Shown here piece by piece: positions 30,301 to 42,600 of a stretch of DNA of 46,596 nucleotides. Position numbers and translations under genes: made by a program. Under the pieces are notes generated by a model, which saw only the letters and a list, made by a program, of their open reading frames with translations, had not been told where the DNA came from and searched no databases. The first letter of the stretch is position 1; every line of letters starts with the position of its first letter. Source of the stretch: Polychytrium aggregatum. Lineage: Eukaryota; Chytridiomycota; Chytridiomycetes; Polychytriales. The stretch lies in NCBI RefSeq assembly GCF_025602895.1, contig NW_026516427.1:1-46596 (forward strand), given 5' to 3'.

Positions 30301-31607
30301 CTTCGATTGATGCTGCTTCCCCAGTTGAATGTTGCTCAATGCAATCAGATCGAGAGAAATCTTCAGAGGTTCCAGGAGTACTACACAGAGCAAGTAGCAC
30401 GAGACAGCAGTCCCTTCACTTGAGGATGTTGGGCAGCTCACTAATTCTCAATATCTAACCACGTATACTCGAAATGTATTCACCAGGTCAATCGCAAATC
30501 TCCCAGAGTCACTCGAACCTCCTCCAGACAGAGCTCCAGACCTGTCTGGACTTCGTTTGATGAAAACCTACGTGCATCAGCTCCAACACTTGCCCAGGTG
30601 CATCCGATTGTTTGGACCCTTGGTATATCAATGGCAGTTTGAAATGGAAAGAACCTGTGGTCGCCTGAAGCTCATCGGGCGATCGAAGGTCCATCCAGTG
30701 GACAATATGGCCAATCGGCTCGTCCTCCAAAGCTCTTTGAGCGGTCCAAGCATTGCTCCGAACTTGACCTTGAGAGGAACATCCAGGTTGGGCGAAGACC
30801 CTGGGATATGGCCATCCTCCTTTGCAAACAATGGGCGGGCCTCGAATCAAGATAGCCGCGGAACCTTGTCTGGCCAGCAACAAAAGCTGAAACTACCTTC
30901 TGAACAAGTCGCGAAGCTAAAGAGCGCTTATGCCAGGACGATTTCTGCCAATTCCTCATACGGCTATCGTGAAGCCTTGCAATATGTCCATTCACTTTGG
31001 GATCAGAATTCGGACACTTGCTCCAAACACACCAAGATGGACGCGGGGGAACTACATGTCATATCTCAATCACATCGGATGAGCACGGCACATCATCGGA
31101 TGAACTCTGTTGTGAAGGTAAGGCATTCGGCAGCGCGCGATAGCGAAGCCTCATATGAGCTAATGCATTCTGAATCTACAGGTTTGGACCAATATGCCCG
31201 ATGCATCAGCAAGCAATCACCCATATTCTTCTGTCCGCTTCTATCAAGTCCAATATTTCATCAGCCACTCCTTTGATGGAGAAACAACAAACTGGGCATA
31301 CTGTGTGATTCCAAAGATCAACATCAGATATGGAGATGACAGTTCAGGATACCGCCCATGCAAAGAGTGTGCTACCTTTCACCTCGACAGCATGGAGTCA
31401 ACGAATCATATCTTTGTTCCAGCCGATGCCATCGTTTCTACTGTCGGATACTTCGAGATGGAAGGCGGTGGGTACAGCTTTGCTGCAATTGGAGAGTGGA
31501 TGGAGAGGCAAAGTCAGGCTGATACTCATACCAACTATTCCAGGTGGCTTTTATATTATCGAGCAAGATCCTCCGATTTGACAAGTCGATGCAAATGTCG
31601 CAGGTAG
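27399..31607 (+). CDS. CACTA/Tnp2-like transposase gene (multi-exon)
   Basis: A chain of about ten exons from ATG at 27399 to a stop at 31605-31607. The N-terminus has a Cys-rich motif (SICRCRKCSTDSQGF) and an acidic Ser/Asp/Glu region (about 28020-28430). Clear splices join the central exons in phase, for example ...ANRASEPG|GT to AG|IMNDIFDAEYYQHL, and FNINQR to QSHQSWGFILINFN. Tnp2 hallmarks follow: GHTATKGCRLCEI (zinc-type), LPLDLMHVISNIGPLMMEIW, WIIMYSLPLL, then FEMERTCGRLK and VHPVDNMANRL. A C-terminal VQYFISHSF...IFVPADAIVSTVGYFE closes it. Every junction I checked in 28549-30175 keeps frame, so the gene may be functional. Exon limits before 28400 and after 30175 are not resolved. Element ends were not found. 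Confidence 0.68.
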
Positions 31608-32774
31608 TTGGGCCAAAAAGTGCTTGAGGCTGCTTGATGACGAAGGGAGTTTGTCCGAACTTGACCCATAGTGACCATATCAGTGTAATGACAGGTCAAG
31701 TCGGAAGGTTTGGAATATAAATATCCCCCCGACCACCGCTTCCTGCCCGCTTCCGTCGTCAGGCTCAAGTCAATACTCCCCTCAGGCCCTCTCTATCCTA
31801 ACTTCCTCGACGGGCCCGTGAGCCGATCGATGACATAGGTGCCGTTAAACGCATGCATATTGAGGATGAGCCGCATCATGAATATGCCTCTAATGTTATT
31901 AACTTTAACGCTTCCTCTTTCACTATCTTGAATATATCTCGAATGCAGGAAGCCATCCAAATCCAAGTAAGCTCCTTCATGACGATTGAGCATCATCTGA
32001 GAGAACTCGAAGGCGACGCTTCAACTAACCGCATCGCTCATTCCCTCCAGATATCCTCGCCCCCATGGGACATTATCTTGATTATTATCATTTCGGGTTT
32101 GTTATCACTTGCGTTTTTACTGAACACGGCATATCATACCGCATTCTGTTTGCGACTCTGAGGTTAAACTGGCTGGTGGAGCAGTGACCACCGCGGGTTT
32201 GACCTAATCCTGGACTAGTTAGAACGGCCGAGGATTGCCCCAGGAGTTCACGGTGCCGCCCAACGGCGGTCGGAACTGGGGTGTCCGAAAGGCAGTTCTC
32301 AGAACGGGTCATGGTGAGGGAGAATGAGGATATGAGAGGTTCGGGGCCGGGAGAAACCGGGGCGGAGGGGTCCCGGAACGGAGCGGGACGGAGCGGGACG
32401 GCAAGCGAATGCCAAATCGGGCCAGAGCACGTGTGGGAAACAACGCTGTTGATTGGCTAGCGAGCAGTCCCAAAATGGCATCGTTCGGACGAGGCTGCAC
32501 CAGACTGTCGGCACACACGTGACTCATTCTGTGTCTTAATGTGCCTGCTGACCAGGTCCCGAGCCGAACACAGCCACTGTAGAGGGGTCACGTCCTATTT
32601 TTTTCATCGTGATCTGAAGAGCGCCACCTTTTTTACTCCGAGTGGCGTTGTTCAGGTACCTCCCTATGCTATATATTCCAGTTTTACCTCACCTGCTTCC
32701 TCTCCCTCGCTGTCACTCGTCCTTGGCCAGCACCCTCCCACGTTCCTCCTGTCCCTCTGCCTCCCACATTTGAT
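31608..32774. other. Upstream region of the Sel1 kinase / flank of the Tnp2-like element
   Basis: No coding sequence supported. It contains a duplicated GGAGCGGGAC unit (about 32375-32400) and the kinase promoter described separately. Confidence 0.5.
32670..32676 (+). promoter_or_regulatory. TATA-like element of the Sel1 kinase gene
   Basis: TATATAT lies 98 bp before the kinase ATG and is followed by a pyrimidine-rich stretch (about 32690-32770), a usual fungal promoter/leader layout. Confidence 0.45.
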
Positions 32775-34778
32775 ATGACCAGCAACGGCTCCATCCCTTT
32801 CACCAAACTCGCTGCCAGTGATTGGCAATCTTGGTTTATCCCGGCTGAAGCCATCACACACAAGGCCCAGAACCGCCTTGACGGTGGTGGTTTCGCTGAT
32901 GTATTTGCCGCCAGGCTTGGTAATATGGATGTTGCCGTCAAGCAACTCAGAATCCATTTGAATAACTACGGTATCGACGTTTTCGAGAGAGAAATTAGAG
33001 TCTGGCATCGCTTGAAACACGTAAACATCCTCCCTCTACTCGGTGCCTGTGATCGTGACGCCCAAGGCACCCCCATTCCTCCTTTTATGGTGTCACCCTT
33101 GATGGAAAACGGCTCCATGCTCGAATACATCAAGAAAAACCAGTGTTATCTCAATCAAAAGCTCTCCTTCCTTGCACAATCCGCAGCCGGCATGAACTAC
33201 CTCCATAGTGAAAGAATTATTCACGGAGACTTCAAAACCGCAAATGTCCTTCTAGATGGCCGACTGAACGCAGTCGTCGCCGACTTTGGAATGTCACGCA
33301 CAAAGCGCACATCTGCATCCGCTGTCTGGGTCAGGGCAAGCCCCTTTGAAGGTGGAACCCCGGGCTTCATTGCGCCAGAGATGCTTGATCCCAATGATCC
33401 AGCCGGCGCTTCCAAGAAGACTGATGTCTATGCCTTCGCCATCACCATGTACGAAGTACTGAACGACGGCAAAGAGATATGGGTTACACGAGATGGACAA
33501 ATCATGCAGATATTCCAAATTGGACTCATGGTCTGCAATGGAAGGCGCCCAAAACGCATCCCTGGAATCCCCGACGACGTCTGGGCCCTCATCGAACGCT
33601 GCTGGGCACACGATCCCGCCGATCGTCCCTCGTTCCCTGAGATTCTTGCCGTCCTCCAGCCATATAACCGTGTCTCCACCGCTGCCATCAAGTCCCCATC
33701 CGTCAGCCTGTTGGCCATCCATCTCAACGCACTCAGTCTGAAAAAGCCCCCGATCCAGTCCCAGCCCAGTCGTTCCGCCGAGCTCAAGTTTGATGACATC
33801 GAGTTGGTTTTCCACCTCCCTGACTCACTCGTCTCCCGCGCCAAGCAAGGCGATCCTGATGCTTGTCTCGAAGCCGCCAAGTTGGTATCGGAGGGGCTTC
33901 CTGCTCACCACCAAGATTGGAAGCCCGCCACACAACTCTACAAGGCCGCTGCCGACCGCGGTAAACTCGAAGCCTCCTTCCAGCTGGCCAGGCTTGCGTT
34001 CCTAGGCGAAGGAATGATGCAGAGCGATCGTAGTGCCTTTTGGTTCTGGCAGGAAGTCAGCACCAAGTCCACCGACGCTGTTCTCAAGCCCATCGCCACC
34101 CACATAGTCGGTTGGATGCATTACCTTGGACGAGGAACCCAGCTGGACAAACAAAAGGGCATCAAGATCATACGAGAAAACAGCACGAACGAGTTCAAGC
34201 TCGGAGAAGACGAGTGTCTAGCCGGTGGAACTGGATGTAGCTCCAATTCGCCCGCAGCCTGCAAGTTCTTCGATCTCTGCCAGCAGGGATCGGACCGAGA
34301 CTGGCTCTGCCGACATCTCATGGCCGTGTGTTTGTTTCTTGGATTTGGAACGACTCAGGACCGGAAGAAAGCAGTGAGCATATTTGAGCAACTCGCCAAC
34401 AAAGGCCATAGCGACAGCCGATTATGGATCGGAAGGTGCTTCATGGGTATCGAGGAAGTACCGGAAGATCTCAGGAAGGCATTCGAGTGGTTCTTCAAGT
34501 CGGCCACCGAAGGCAACCCGTACGGCCAGTGGATGGTCGGTGAATGCTTCTCCAATGGATGGGGGGTCACCAAGGACATCGCCAAGGCATTCGAGTGGTA
34601 TGGAAAGTCGGCTGAGAATGGCAATCGATCGGGACAATTCTATGTCGGCTGTTGTTATGGATTTGAGACTGGTGTCTCCAAAAACCTCGACACTGCTATC
34701 TTCTGGTACCGCAAGTCCGCTAAACAAGGTTACCAAGTTGCCATCAACAGTCTCAAATATCTCGGAAAGTGGCCCTGA
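32775..34778 (+). CDS. Tyrosine-kinase-like (TKL) protein kinase with C-terminal Sel1 repeats
   Basis: An intronless frame of 667 codons. The kinase domain spans about 35-295: Gly-rich loop LDGGGFADVFAARL, VAVKQL (Lys about 54), EREIRVWHRLKHVNILPLLG, catalytic loop IIHGDFKTANVLL (about 150) and ADFGMSR (about 168). GTPGFIAPEML and RCWAHDPADRPSFPEIL, typical of TKL kinases, follow. The catalytic loop has HGD in place of HRD, but the Asp, DFG and Lys are kept, so activity is likely. From about 350 to 660 come Sel1/TPR-like repeats, among them AFEWFFKSATEGNPYGQWMV and AFEWYGKSAENGNRSGQFYV, with A-(8)-G-(4)-A-(3)-LG spacing. Sel1 repeats act as protein-binding solenoids. Kinase-Sel1 fusions are multigene families in basal fungi; a broken relative lies at 23903-24019. 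Substrates are unknown. Confidence 0.92.
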   Translation: MTSNGSIPFTKLAASDWQSWFIPAEAITHKAQNRLDGGGFADVFAARLGNMDVAVKQLRIHLNNYGIDVFEREIRVWHRLKHVNILPLLGACDRDAQGTPIPPFMVSPLMENGSMLEYIKKNQCYLNQKLSFLAQSAAGMNYLHSERIIHGDFKTANVLLDGRLNAVVADFGMSRTKRTSASAVWVRASPFEGGTPGFIAPEMLDPNDPAGASKKTDVYAFAITMYEVLNDGKEIWVTRDGQIMQIFQIGLMVCNGRRPKRIPGIPDDVWALIERCWAHDPADRPSFPEILAVLQPYNRVSTAAIKSPSVSLLAIHLNALSLKKPPIQSQPSRSAELKFDDIELVFHLPDSLVSRAKQGDPDACLEAAKLVSEGLPAHHQDWKPATQLYKAAADRGKLEASFQLARLAFLGEGMMQSDRSAFWFWQEVSTKSTDAVLKPIATHIVGWMHYLGRGTQLDKQKGIKIIRENSTNEFKLGEDECLAGGTGCSSNSPAACKFFDLCQQGSDRDWLCRHLMAVCLFLGFGTTQDRKKAVSIFEQLANKGHSDSRLWIGRCFMGIEEVPEDLRKAFEWFFKSATEGNPYGQWMVGECFSNGWGVTKDIAKAFEWYGKSAENGNRSGQFYVGCCYGFETGVSKNLDTAIFWYRKSAKQGYQVAINSLKYLGKWP

Positions 34779-35267
34779 TCCCGGAACTCTGCCGAGTACC
34801 AACTCCAAAACGATCAAGCCACAACCAATCCCGCAAGCAGAGCAGCCAAGCAATCCCATCAGCAACCATCCCAGACGCCACGACTACCAAACTCTGGACT
34901 TGTAAAGTGGCTCCGATAAAGCAGCAATCGCTGAGTGGCGTTGGATTTGGCATTTAATACATCCAGTATTCAAATCAGTGCTGTCCCATAACAACCGTTG
35001 ATCGATTGCCACCCATGGTTCGGATCATCAAATCAACAGCAGTGTTCGACAGCACCTCTCCCCCAACCCATCAGCATTCAGGGACCACCCCCGTCCCCCG
35101 CTCGGACTCTGCCAGACCTCTGTTCACTAACCAGCACAACCGACACAATCTCTCCAACTCTATCGGCTCATGAAGACGCAAGGCTGTAAACGCTAGAGAT
35201 AAAGCTTCATATCGGCAGTAGCAGCGGATATGGCCACGACTGTCGATCGGCTGTATTTGCATAGTCT
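34779..35267. other. Convergent intergenic region, Sel1 kinase / CRAL-TRIO gene
   Basis: The 3' flanks of two convergent genes. No coding sequence or repeat of note was seen. Confidence 0.55.
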
Positions 35268-36899
35268 CTAGCGGCTCCTCGGCTTGCCCTTCCCATCCTT
35301 CTCCCACTCATAGCTCTCGACAAACACTCTGTCGACCGGTAGTTCGTATTCAGTGTGATAGACATAGCTGCGGATTCCCCGTGGATCGTGATTCTTGAGT
35401 GACCCGAGCTTCGGAAACAGCTCCTCGTCGCCGCTAGAAAGATCAGCCTCGGCTTCGGGCTGCTCATCGCCTAGCTCCTTGCGGGTGTAGCGCCATTCCC
35501 AGAAGCATTTTTTCGAGCGCGTCAGCACGTCGCCGTTTTCCATCATCTCTTCCTCGACCCAGCGAATAACTGCATCGCCGAGCTGTGTCTGGATCTCGGG
35601 TGAACGCAGCGCTGCGGTGTTGATGAATCGGATCTTGGACACGGTTGTTTCTCGCAGAAGTGGATTGACGATCGCCCAAAGTTCTGGAAGTGGGATTGGG
35701 GTGGTAGAGTGCAGAGGAGGGAACGAACGCCAAAGCGGCACCGTTTTCCATCGGACAAGAGTGTGCCCCAGACGAGAGGCAAGTTCAGTGAGAAGGACGG
35801 TCAGCCTTGGCGATGCAGCACACACCTGCGACAGCTGGATTGAGCAACAGCAGCAGGACTCGGAAACATACTCGAAAAGCTATACGGCGTATTCAGCAGA
35901 ACGGCAAGTCCCAACCGCTCTGGATAGAGTGTCGTGAGCTGAAAGACATCGTGGACAAGTTCGGGGTTGCAATCCCTGGGAAGAGCCAATAGTGCAAGTT
36001 TGAGACCGCGATGAGACCGTGTGCCAATGCGGCAAAGAGTACTTACGAGGGCTGGAATCCGTCGAAATCAAAGATCCATACTACCTGGCCTCTGTCAGAG
36101 ACATCGCGGCCGACCACCAGAGCGCCGTGCACCGAGACCGGAATCGAGTCGGCTGGCGGATTGACCTTTTGCGACGCCTCCGAGACACGCGCATTGAGGT
36201 TGGTCTTTCGCTCCTCGCGTCTGATGAGCCGCAGACTCGACTCCATGATGCTGCGGATGTGCTCGACGATGGCGCTGGTGTTGGATCGGTTGGCCGAGTG
36301 GACAAAGTTGGTGTAGACGACGGGCCGGGCATGGCAATCGAGGCCGATGATCCGCTGTGCAAGGCAGAATCGTCCATGGTTGACCCCAACAGAGCGATTT
36401 TTGTGAATCCGGGAGTCGACGTGCGATAAAACCAATGAAATCCAAGTTCATGACGGTTCACGACGGGCTGGCGCATCCGCTGTGGATGCCTGATGGCAGG
36501 TGCCGAGACATGACAACCAGGGCCTCGATCCAGCAGGCAACCGTACAGCCGACAACAAGATGCTGGTCAGGGCCCAGAGACGGCCGATGCAACTCACCAT
36601 GCTATGAGACAGTGGATCCGCTCTGCAATCTGGGCACGGCACAGCGTCGTGCTCGGCCGGGAGCTGCTTCCTGAACTTCAGGGTTCCCTTCAGGGCGGCT
36701 GAGGCACTGACAACGGGGTCGGGGTATTCGGCATAGGCGGCCAGATATCGCGAGAGCCTGAGCGTTCCAGCCGGCGACCGTCCAGTTCAGACCAATGCAT
36801 CCCCGCATCGGTCGCCAGCAGGAGAGAAGACAAAGCGTCGGCGTTGGCTCGGTGGAATGGGGCGGGCGACCTTCCTGCATCTGTTCCGAGCGGAGCCAC
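35268..36899 (-). CDS. CRAL-TRIO (Sec14-type) lipid-binding domain protein
   Basis: Proposed exons: 36899-36793, 36757-36598, 36354-36047, 35975-35872 and 35683-35268 (364 residues, all in phase). The N-terminal helical part (LSRYLAAYAEYPDP..ALKGTLKFRKQLP) fits CRAL-TRIO-N. The lipid-binding fold shows IIGLDCHARPVVYTNF, VVWIFDFDGFQPSDCNPELV, TTLYPERLGLAVLLNTPYSF and LWAIVNPLLRETTVSKIRFI. The 'YPERLG...NTP..F...W..V.P.L...T..KI.F' series is the Sec14 signature. Such proteins bind or exchange phospholipids between membranes. An acidic segment and a basic tail follow. The central three exons are firm. The first exon and the very short (35-bp) first intron are tentative, so the true start may lie elsewhere. 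Confidence 0.78.
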
Positions 36900-37866
36900 C
36901 TCCGAGCCATGGAACTGGCATGGGCAGCATCGTCCCCACGGCTCTCACTACGGATGGTGCTTTCATCCGCCACGCCTCGTCGTCCTGGTGCGTCGCATAT
37001 CTGCCATATCCACTCACTCGTCTTTGTCGCAGTGCTCCGCGAGCCGGGGGTCGCTGTCGATCATGCTCCTGACCGAGGCCAGCAGCGCGGCGAGCTGCGT
37101 TGGCGATGCCATCGAGGGCTATGTGGTTAGTGACGACGGCGGCTGGTGCAGTTGCGCTTTGAGTCCGTGGCTGCAGAGCGGAGGCTGGCCTGGATGCTGG
37201 TCCTTGGTCGTGAGGAGGGCTGCTGCAAAGCGAGAGAGGTTCCCCTCCTGTTTGCCACCGTTTCTGGCTGCCGAGTGCTCGGAATTTTTTTTTCCCTCTT
37301 TGGGTGTGCTGGGGCGGCACCGTCCTGGCTCCACAACGACCATCACCCCGAGCCCCGGCGGTTCGCCCCTCGCTCGATATCCATGAGACACGTAAGCACC
37401 AAGAAATGATGCATCAGCAGAGACAGGTGTGCAGCCAAGTGGCCGTTCCGCTGAGGCCATCCTTCGATACGGCTCGCCGACCCACATCCGTCGGTCTCGC
37501 ACACAGCCCTCACGGCAGCTGTGATGAAATTCGATGTATTGTGCAGTGTTCTCCTGGACAACGCTGGTGAAGGAAGCAATGATCGAGCACACTTCGAGCG
37601 CCACCGCCTCAGAGAACAGAGCAATGGAGAGAGAAAAGAATGAAAGAGAAGAAATGTAGTCATCCAGAGCCGCGCCAGCTGTCGATCCTCACTGCCTGCC
37701 AGGATGGCCGTCAATTATTTGCTTGTTGCTGGCTGCTGGTGATCTGATATCCAGGCCGAATTAATGGCCCAATGGCCGCCGATCGAGTTGCATGTCTCGG
37801 ACCATCGCTTGGCTCTGCGCTCGCCTGGCTGCGTCCGTCCTTTCGTGCGCCTGGATTGACTCTGGC
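36900..37866. other. Upstream region of the CRAL-TRIO gene / VMA16 3' flank
   Basis: About 970 bp without a gene I can support. Several overlapping GC-rich frames are open, but they show no motif or splice chain. A T-run (37285-37295) is the only low-complexity feature. An unrecognised 5' exon of the CRAL-TRIO gene could lie here. Confidence 0.4.
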
Positions 37867-39149
37867 CTATTTAAACTCTGGGACCTTGCCAGTCATCAAG
37901 AGTCCGACGATGAGGCCAAACAGCCCAATGATCGATCCAAAGATTTCGATAATCAGAACCTTGACAAACAGCACGGGATCCGCGGCGTCGGCAAGGGCGC
38001 AGCTGGAGCCCGTGATGCCGACACATATTCCACAAAACAGATTCGAGATTCCGACAGTGAGACCCGACCAGAACATGGCGTAACCTGCGCATTGAGAGTC
38101 GCCCGAGGAAATAATGTGACAGCAGCGGCAACAGTGAGGGTGAGCGCACGTTGAGCGGGGTGAAGCACATCGAGCCGAGGGTCAATGAGGAACGGCTGGC
38201 CATGCGCTGATTCAGATGACGACCTTACCGGCAAAGTAGGCGTCGCTGCTGAAGCCACGAGTGACATCTTCGCTGTTCGACAGCTTGGCGGTGAACACGA
38301 TGCCAATGATCAGGCCGTAAATGGCGACGACCTCACAGAAGATGATACTGATGGGGGAAGCAAGCGTTAACATATGTCCATACGCCGCAGAGCACACACG
38401 ATGATGACCTGAGCGACAGCACGGCCGCTGCCCGCTAATGTATGCATCGGTGGCGACGGCGGTACTATGTCTTGCTTATCGTACCCAACCTCCACTTTCC
38501 ACCCATCACCTGGGCTCTGTATGTGCTCGTCTCACACATATCCGTGCTTGCCTCGCGCTCCCTCAACGACCCTTGCTCATTTTGCTTGTGCTGCACGTAC
38601 CTGATCAGATTCTTTGTCCGGATGCGAGGGACCTTGACGGCAGCGCCGAGGATGCTGGAGCCGGTGATGAAGATGCCCCTGTATCAAAGCAAGTGAGCAG
38701 AGAGGGTAAGAAATCACCAATGTTTGCCGTATCCAGTCCAGCCAGCCAGCCTTGGCGAGTTGCGCGTTTGGCCAGGCAGGCTTGGATGCAGCGCTCGCAG
38801 CAGCAGCCGCAACACCAACAGCGTCAAAGGACAGATCGCCAGATGGCCGATAGTAGCTATCAGCACCAGCGACACGCACGCCGGTCGCGAAATAGCCAGC
38901 CACATCGCCGAGCGCCCGTGGCTCTCTGGGGGGCATCACGAGTCGTTACCATGCCGCTCCGATGACGCTGAGGCCACAGGTGAGTGCCGTTCCAAGGGTC
39001 GCCCACATAAAGGGCGAAGTGCTGGTGAGGTAATATCCGACGTCGAACTGATACGCGTTCTTGGTGAACAGGAGCTCGAGAGTCACGGCGACTCCAAAGG
39101 CGACGGCGATGAAGCCCAGGATGGCGGGTTTGGAGTACAGAATCGACAT
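37867..39149 (-). CDS. VMA16: V-type ATPase proteolipid subunit c'' (Vo sector)
   Basis: Four exons fit: 39149-38950, 38678-38601, 38347-38229 and 38084-37867 (204 residues). Five hydrophobic segments are visible. The first ([19 protein letters not shown]) is the extra N-terminal helix that sets c'' apart from c and c'. Two proteolipid repeats follow: [19 protein letters not shown]...VPRIRTKNL with [12 protein letters not shown] (Glu98, the proton-carrying site in this family), and [19 protein letters not shown] with [18 protein letters not shown] (Glu179). Part of the membrane rotor ring that moves protons into vacuoles and endosomes. The length matches the family. Head-to-head with the RhoGEF gene, 453 bp apart. 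Confidence 0.95.
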
Positions 39150-39602
39150 GGCGCTGATGCGGTGCCGGCACAGAAAGAGGAGGCGGAGGGAGGCTGGGGA
39201 CGGGTGCGCCTGCAGATAGGGGGGGGGCCGGTGCCGAGAGAGCGCTGCTGGGTCGGAAGCGGGATCAAGGACAGAGAGTCGACCAAGGCGAGCTTGGGCT
39301 GGCCCTGGTGGAAAGCGGCAGGGCAAAACCGGGACGGCGGGTTCGAGTGCGGCTGGAGCCAAGCGCTCCCGGGTTTGGCCGGCGCTGTCGCCCTGGACCC
39401 GCCACTCGTCCTGGAATCCGGCGGCCTTCCTGGGCGCAACTCCCCTCCTGGACTCATCTGCACCGGCGCGGATCTGCCCCTGCGTGCATCGGCCTGCGTC
39501 TCTGCCCTGCATTGAGCCGCGTCTGTGTGCATCGTCTCTAGCGGCATCCGCCTGCATCACCCGTGTTGTCTTTTGTCCCTCCCTTGCTGCCCGGCATCTG
39601 CC
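39150..39602. promoter_or_regulatory. Shared upstream region of VMA16 and the RhoGEF gene
   Basis: The 453 bp between two divergent start codons must hold both promoters. It is GC-rich, with no TATA box and a G8 run at about 39221-39228. An in-frame ATG at 39525 upstream of the chosen RhoGEF start is possible but sits in Cys/His-rich noncoding-like sequence. Confidence 0.5.
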
Positions 39603-42600
39603 ATGGAGCAGCCCTCGTCGCCCCCCGTCAAGCTCTCGGTCAGCCAGCTGGCTCAGCAGTTTGAGCAGTCCATCCGCCAAAATACCACCCAAGAAACCGA
39701 CCACGGCTCGGCTGTCTCGGAGGTGGAACATGCACCCAGCAAGCGGTTGTCCATCGTCAGGCTCGCCCGGCCCGAGTCTATTCTGGTGCGGCCTACACAT
39801 GGTCCGTCAATCTCGACTTTGGCTGCAACCACAGCCTCGTCGCCGGTTCTTGTCATTCCGCCATCACCGAGTCGACCCGAGTCGGCGCTATCCCTCAACA
39901 GGGCCTCGTCGACAGGCTCGCTACATATGCGATTCAGCATGCCTCCTCCCAGGCCCGCCAAGCCCCCGTCGCTGGCCGCCCCATCGCTGTTCACCGCCAA
40001 CGGCACTTCGCCCACCCCACGGAGCCCTTATTTGCCCGAAGAAGAGCGCCACACGTCCAATTCATCGCCCCTTCCTCAGTCCATCCCGCTCTCTCAGCGG
40101 ATAGCAGCCCTCAACGCAGCATCGCAGAGGCCGCTTTTTCCAAGCTCGAACCAAGTCCATCCGACGTCCTCCTCGGCACACGATGTGTACGCATATGCAC
40201 CGTCAAGCGTCGATCCGTGGGGCGATACCGAGTCTCAAAGAAGCTACACGGGCACTTACAATTCGTACGAGCGGCCTTCCAGCGTGCTGTCCAATTATTC
40301 GTCGTCAGGGGCGCTCCCGCCCAAACCTATCAAGAAGATAGCACCGCCGCCGCCACCTTCTCTGCGGTCCAAGCGGTCCTCGGTCCTTTCGCTTCCAAAG
40401 CGTCCGTCCATCTCTGGATTCTCCGAGGCTTCGTTGCATCAGGAACGGCATCAAGCAACGCCCACGGACCACTGGAGTCATCGCGTGGATCGGCTAGTCC
40501 TCGGCTCCGACAGCCCAGACTTGCCTGTCGAAGGGGCTGAGCGAACAGCGACGGCCTCGACAAGCTCGAACGTCTACACCGAGTCCGGGGGTGAAGATAA
40601 GGTGGAGCGGATGAAACGCAAGCGGAGCCAGATCGTGGCGGAGATTGTCGACACCGAGCGACAGTATCTGGACGATTTGCGGATTCTCCGCGAGGTGTTT
40701 GTCGTCCCGGCAATCGAAGCCAAGGCGCTGCCGCCCGGCGACATCAAGGTTCTGTTTGGCAACCTCGATGCAGTCATCGAGACGGCCGAGCTGGTTGTCT
40801 CGGCACTCGAGGACGCCATCGCCAAGTCCCCCGACCCGGAGGGCCAGCCCCTGGGCAGCACCTTTTTGTCGGTGCTCACTCCTATCGAGCGGGCATATTG
40901 TGAGTACTGCAAGCACAACGAGGCGTGCGTTGCCAAGCTCGGTGAGTACGTCTCGCCCGAGTGCCCCGAAGAAATCAAGGCATTTTTGAAAGAGCGCCAG
41001 GCGCAGCTCGTGGGCCGGACACTTGCCTGGGATCTGGCCTCGCTGGTGATCAAGCCGGTCCAGCGCGTGCTCAAATATCCGCTTCTACTGCGGGAGCTGA
41101 TCAAGGAGACTCAGTCCGCGCACCCAGACTATGCCACTCTGGTCGAGGTTCAGCTGCGGTTTGAGCGGATCGCAACCAACATCAACGAGGTCAAGAAGCG
41201 CAAGGACATTGTCGACAAGTACATCGAGAAGAAGGGCAACGTCAACGTCATTCATGGCATCAACAAGAAGTTTGTGCGCGGCACCGAGATGCTCAAGCAA
41301 AAGACCGGCCTCAGCGGCGACATCACGCTCGACTCCGACTACGATCGCATCTCGACGCAGTTCGGCGATAAGGCAACGCTTGTTGCAGTGCTCAAGCGCG
41401 ACATTGCCGCCTGGAACGATGCCGTCAGCAAGTACGTCAAGGCGCAAGAGTCTGTCTACCTGGGACTAGAGGATATCTACAAGATGAACCTCGATTCAGC
41501 CGATACGCGCGATCTTGCGCTCTATCCCAGCTTCCAGCTGCTGTTGGACTATCGTCGAGAAGCCACTCGGGTCAGCTCTGAGGTCATCCGCGATGCCGAA
41601 AAGCTGTCGGACCGGCTGGTGGACATGCTGGACCAGCTGTCTGCAGTCTTTAGGGAGCCGCTGCTGCTGATGAAGAAGCGGAACGAGAAATTGCTTGACT
41701 TTGACCGAGTGCGCGCCATTCGGGCCAAAGGCGAGACGGTGAGTCCAAGCGCCGCGTGCATGTTCGAGGCTTCATGTTCGAGCTCTTGCTGAGACGCGCG
41801 GCTATGAACGATCTACTTGGCCGGCTACGGATGGCGCCAGACGGCCGGCAGTTGGAATGGACTGGTGCAGATCCGAGTCTGTTGCCTTGGATCAAGGGCG
41901 AGGCTGTTTGGGACTGAGCTGTGGCCGACGATTATTCCGATGTCGGAGACATGGTGCATCTTGGTGTAGGGAGTAGCCCGTCGATGTCCGGCTTGAGCAA
42001 ACCCATTGCTGACATGGCTTCTATCTGCCCTGCACCACTGCCGAATCACCGATCGACACAACCACCGATCGACACAACCACCGATCGACAGCCGGACAGC
42101 TTTCTCGAGCAGTCTGCGGCAGAGTATCCGTCCATCAACGCCCAGCTGATAGAGGAGCTCCCGCTATTGACGCACCATGCGCAGAAATATGTCGGCCGAA
42201 TCTTTGATATGCTCATGGTCTCCCAGGCCCGGATCTATGTGCAGCTGACGGAGACCTTGGCTCCGATTTGGGAGAACGCGAGCGTAGGCACTGGAGCACA
42301 CTGGCGCAGCGACGATATTGTCCTTGAGTTCCAGGAGGCATTCCGCATTGGATGTGAGGCGGAGCAGCTGGCCTCCCAGATCGACTTGCTGAGCTCGTGG
42401 TGGAAGGTGACATGGCGTAAGTAACAACATGTGGGCTCGAATCGTGTCGAGTCGATCACCGCTAACCAAGTCGGATGTTCTCTTGACCAGCCGAGGACCG
42501 ACATCCGCTGGAGGGCCGACAGCTCGAAAGAACGGGATCAGTCCACGAAAGCCCGTTTTTGAAAAAGTCGCTGACGTCTGCTCGCGGTAGGTCGTGATCA

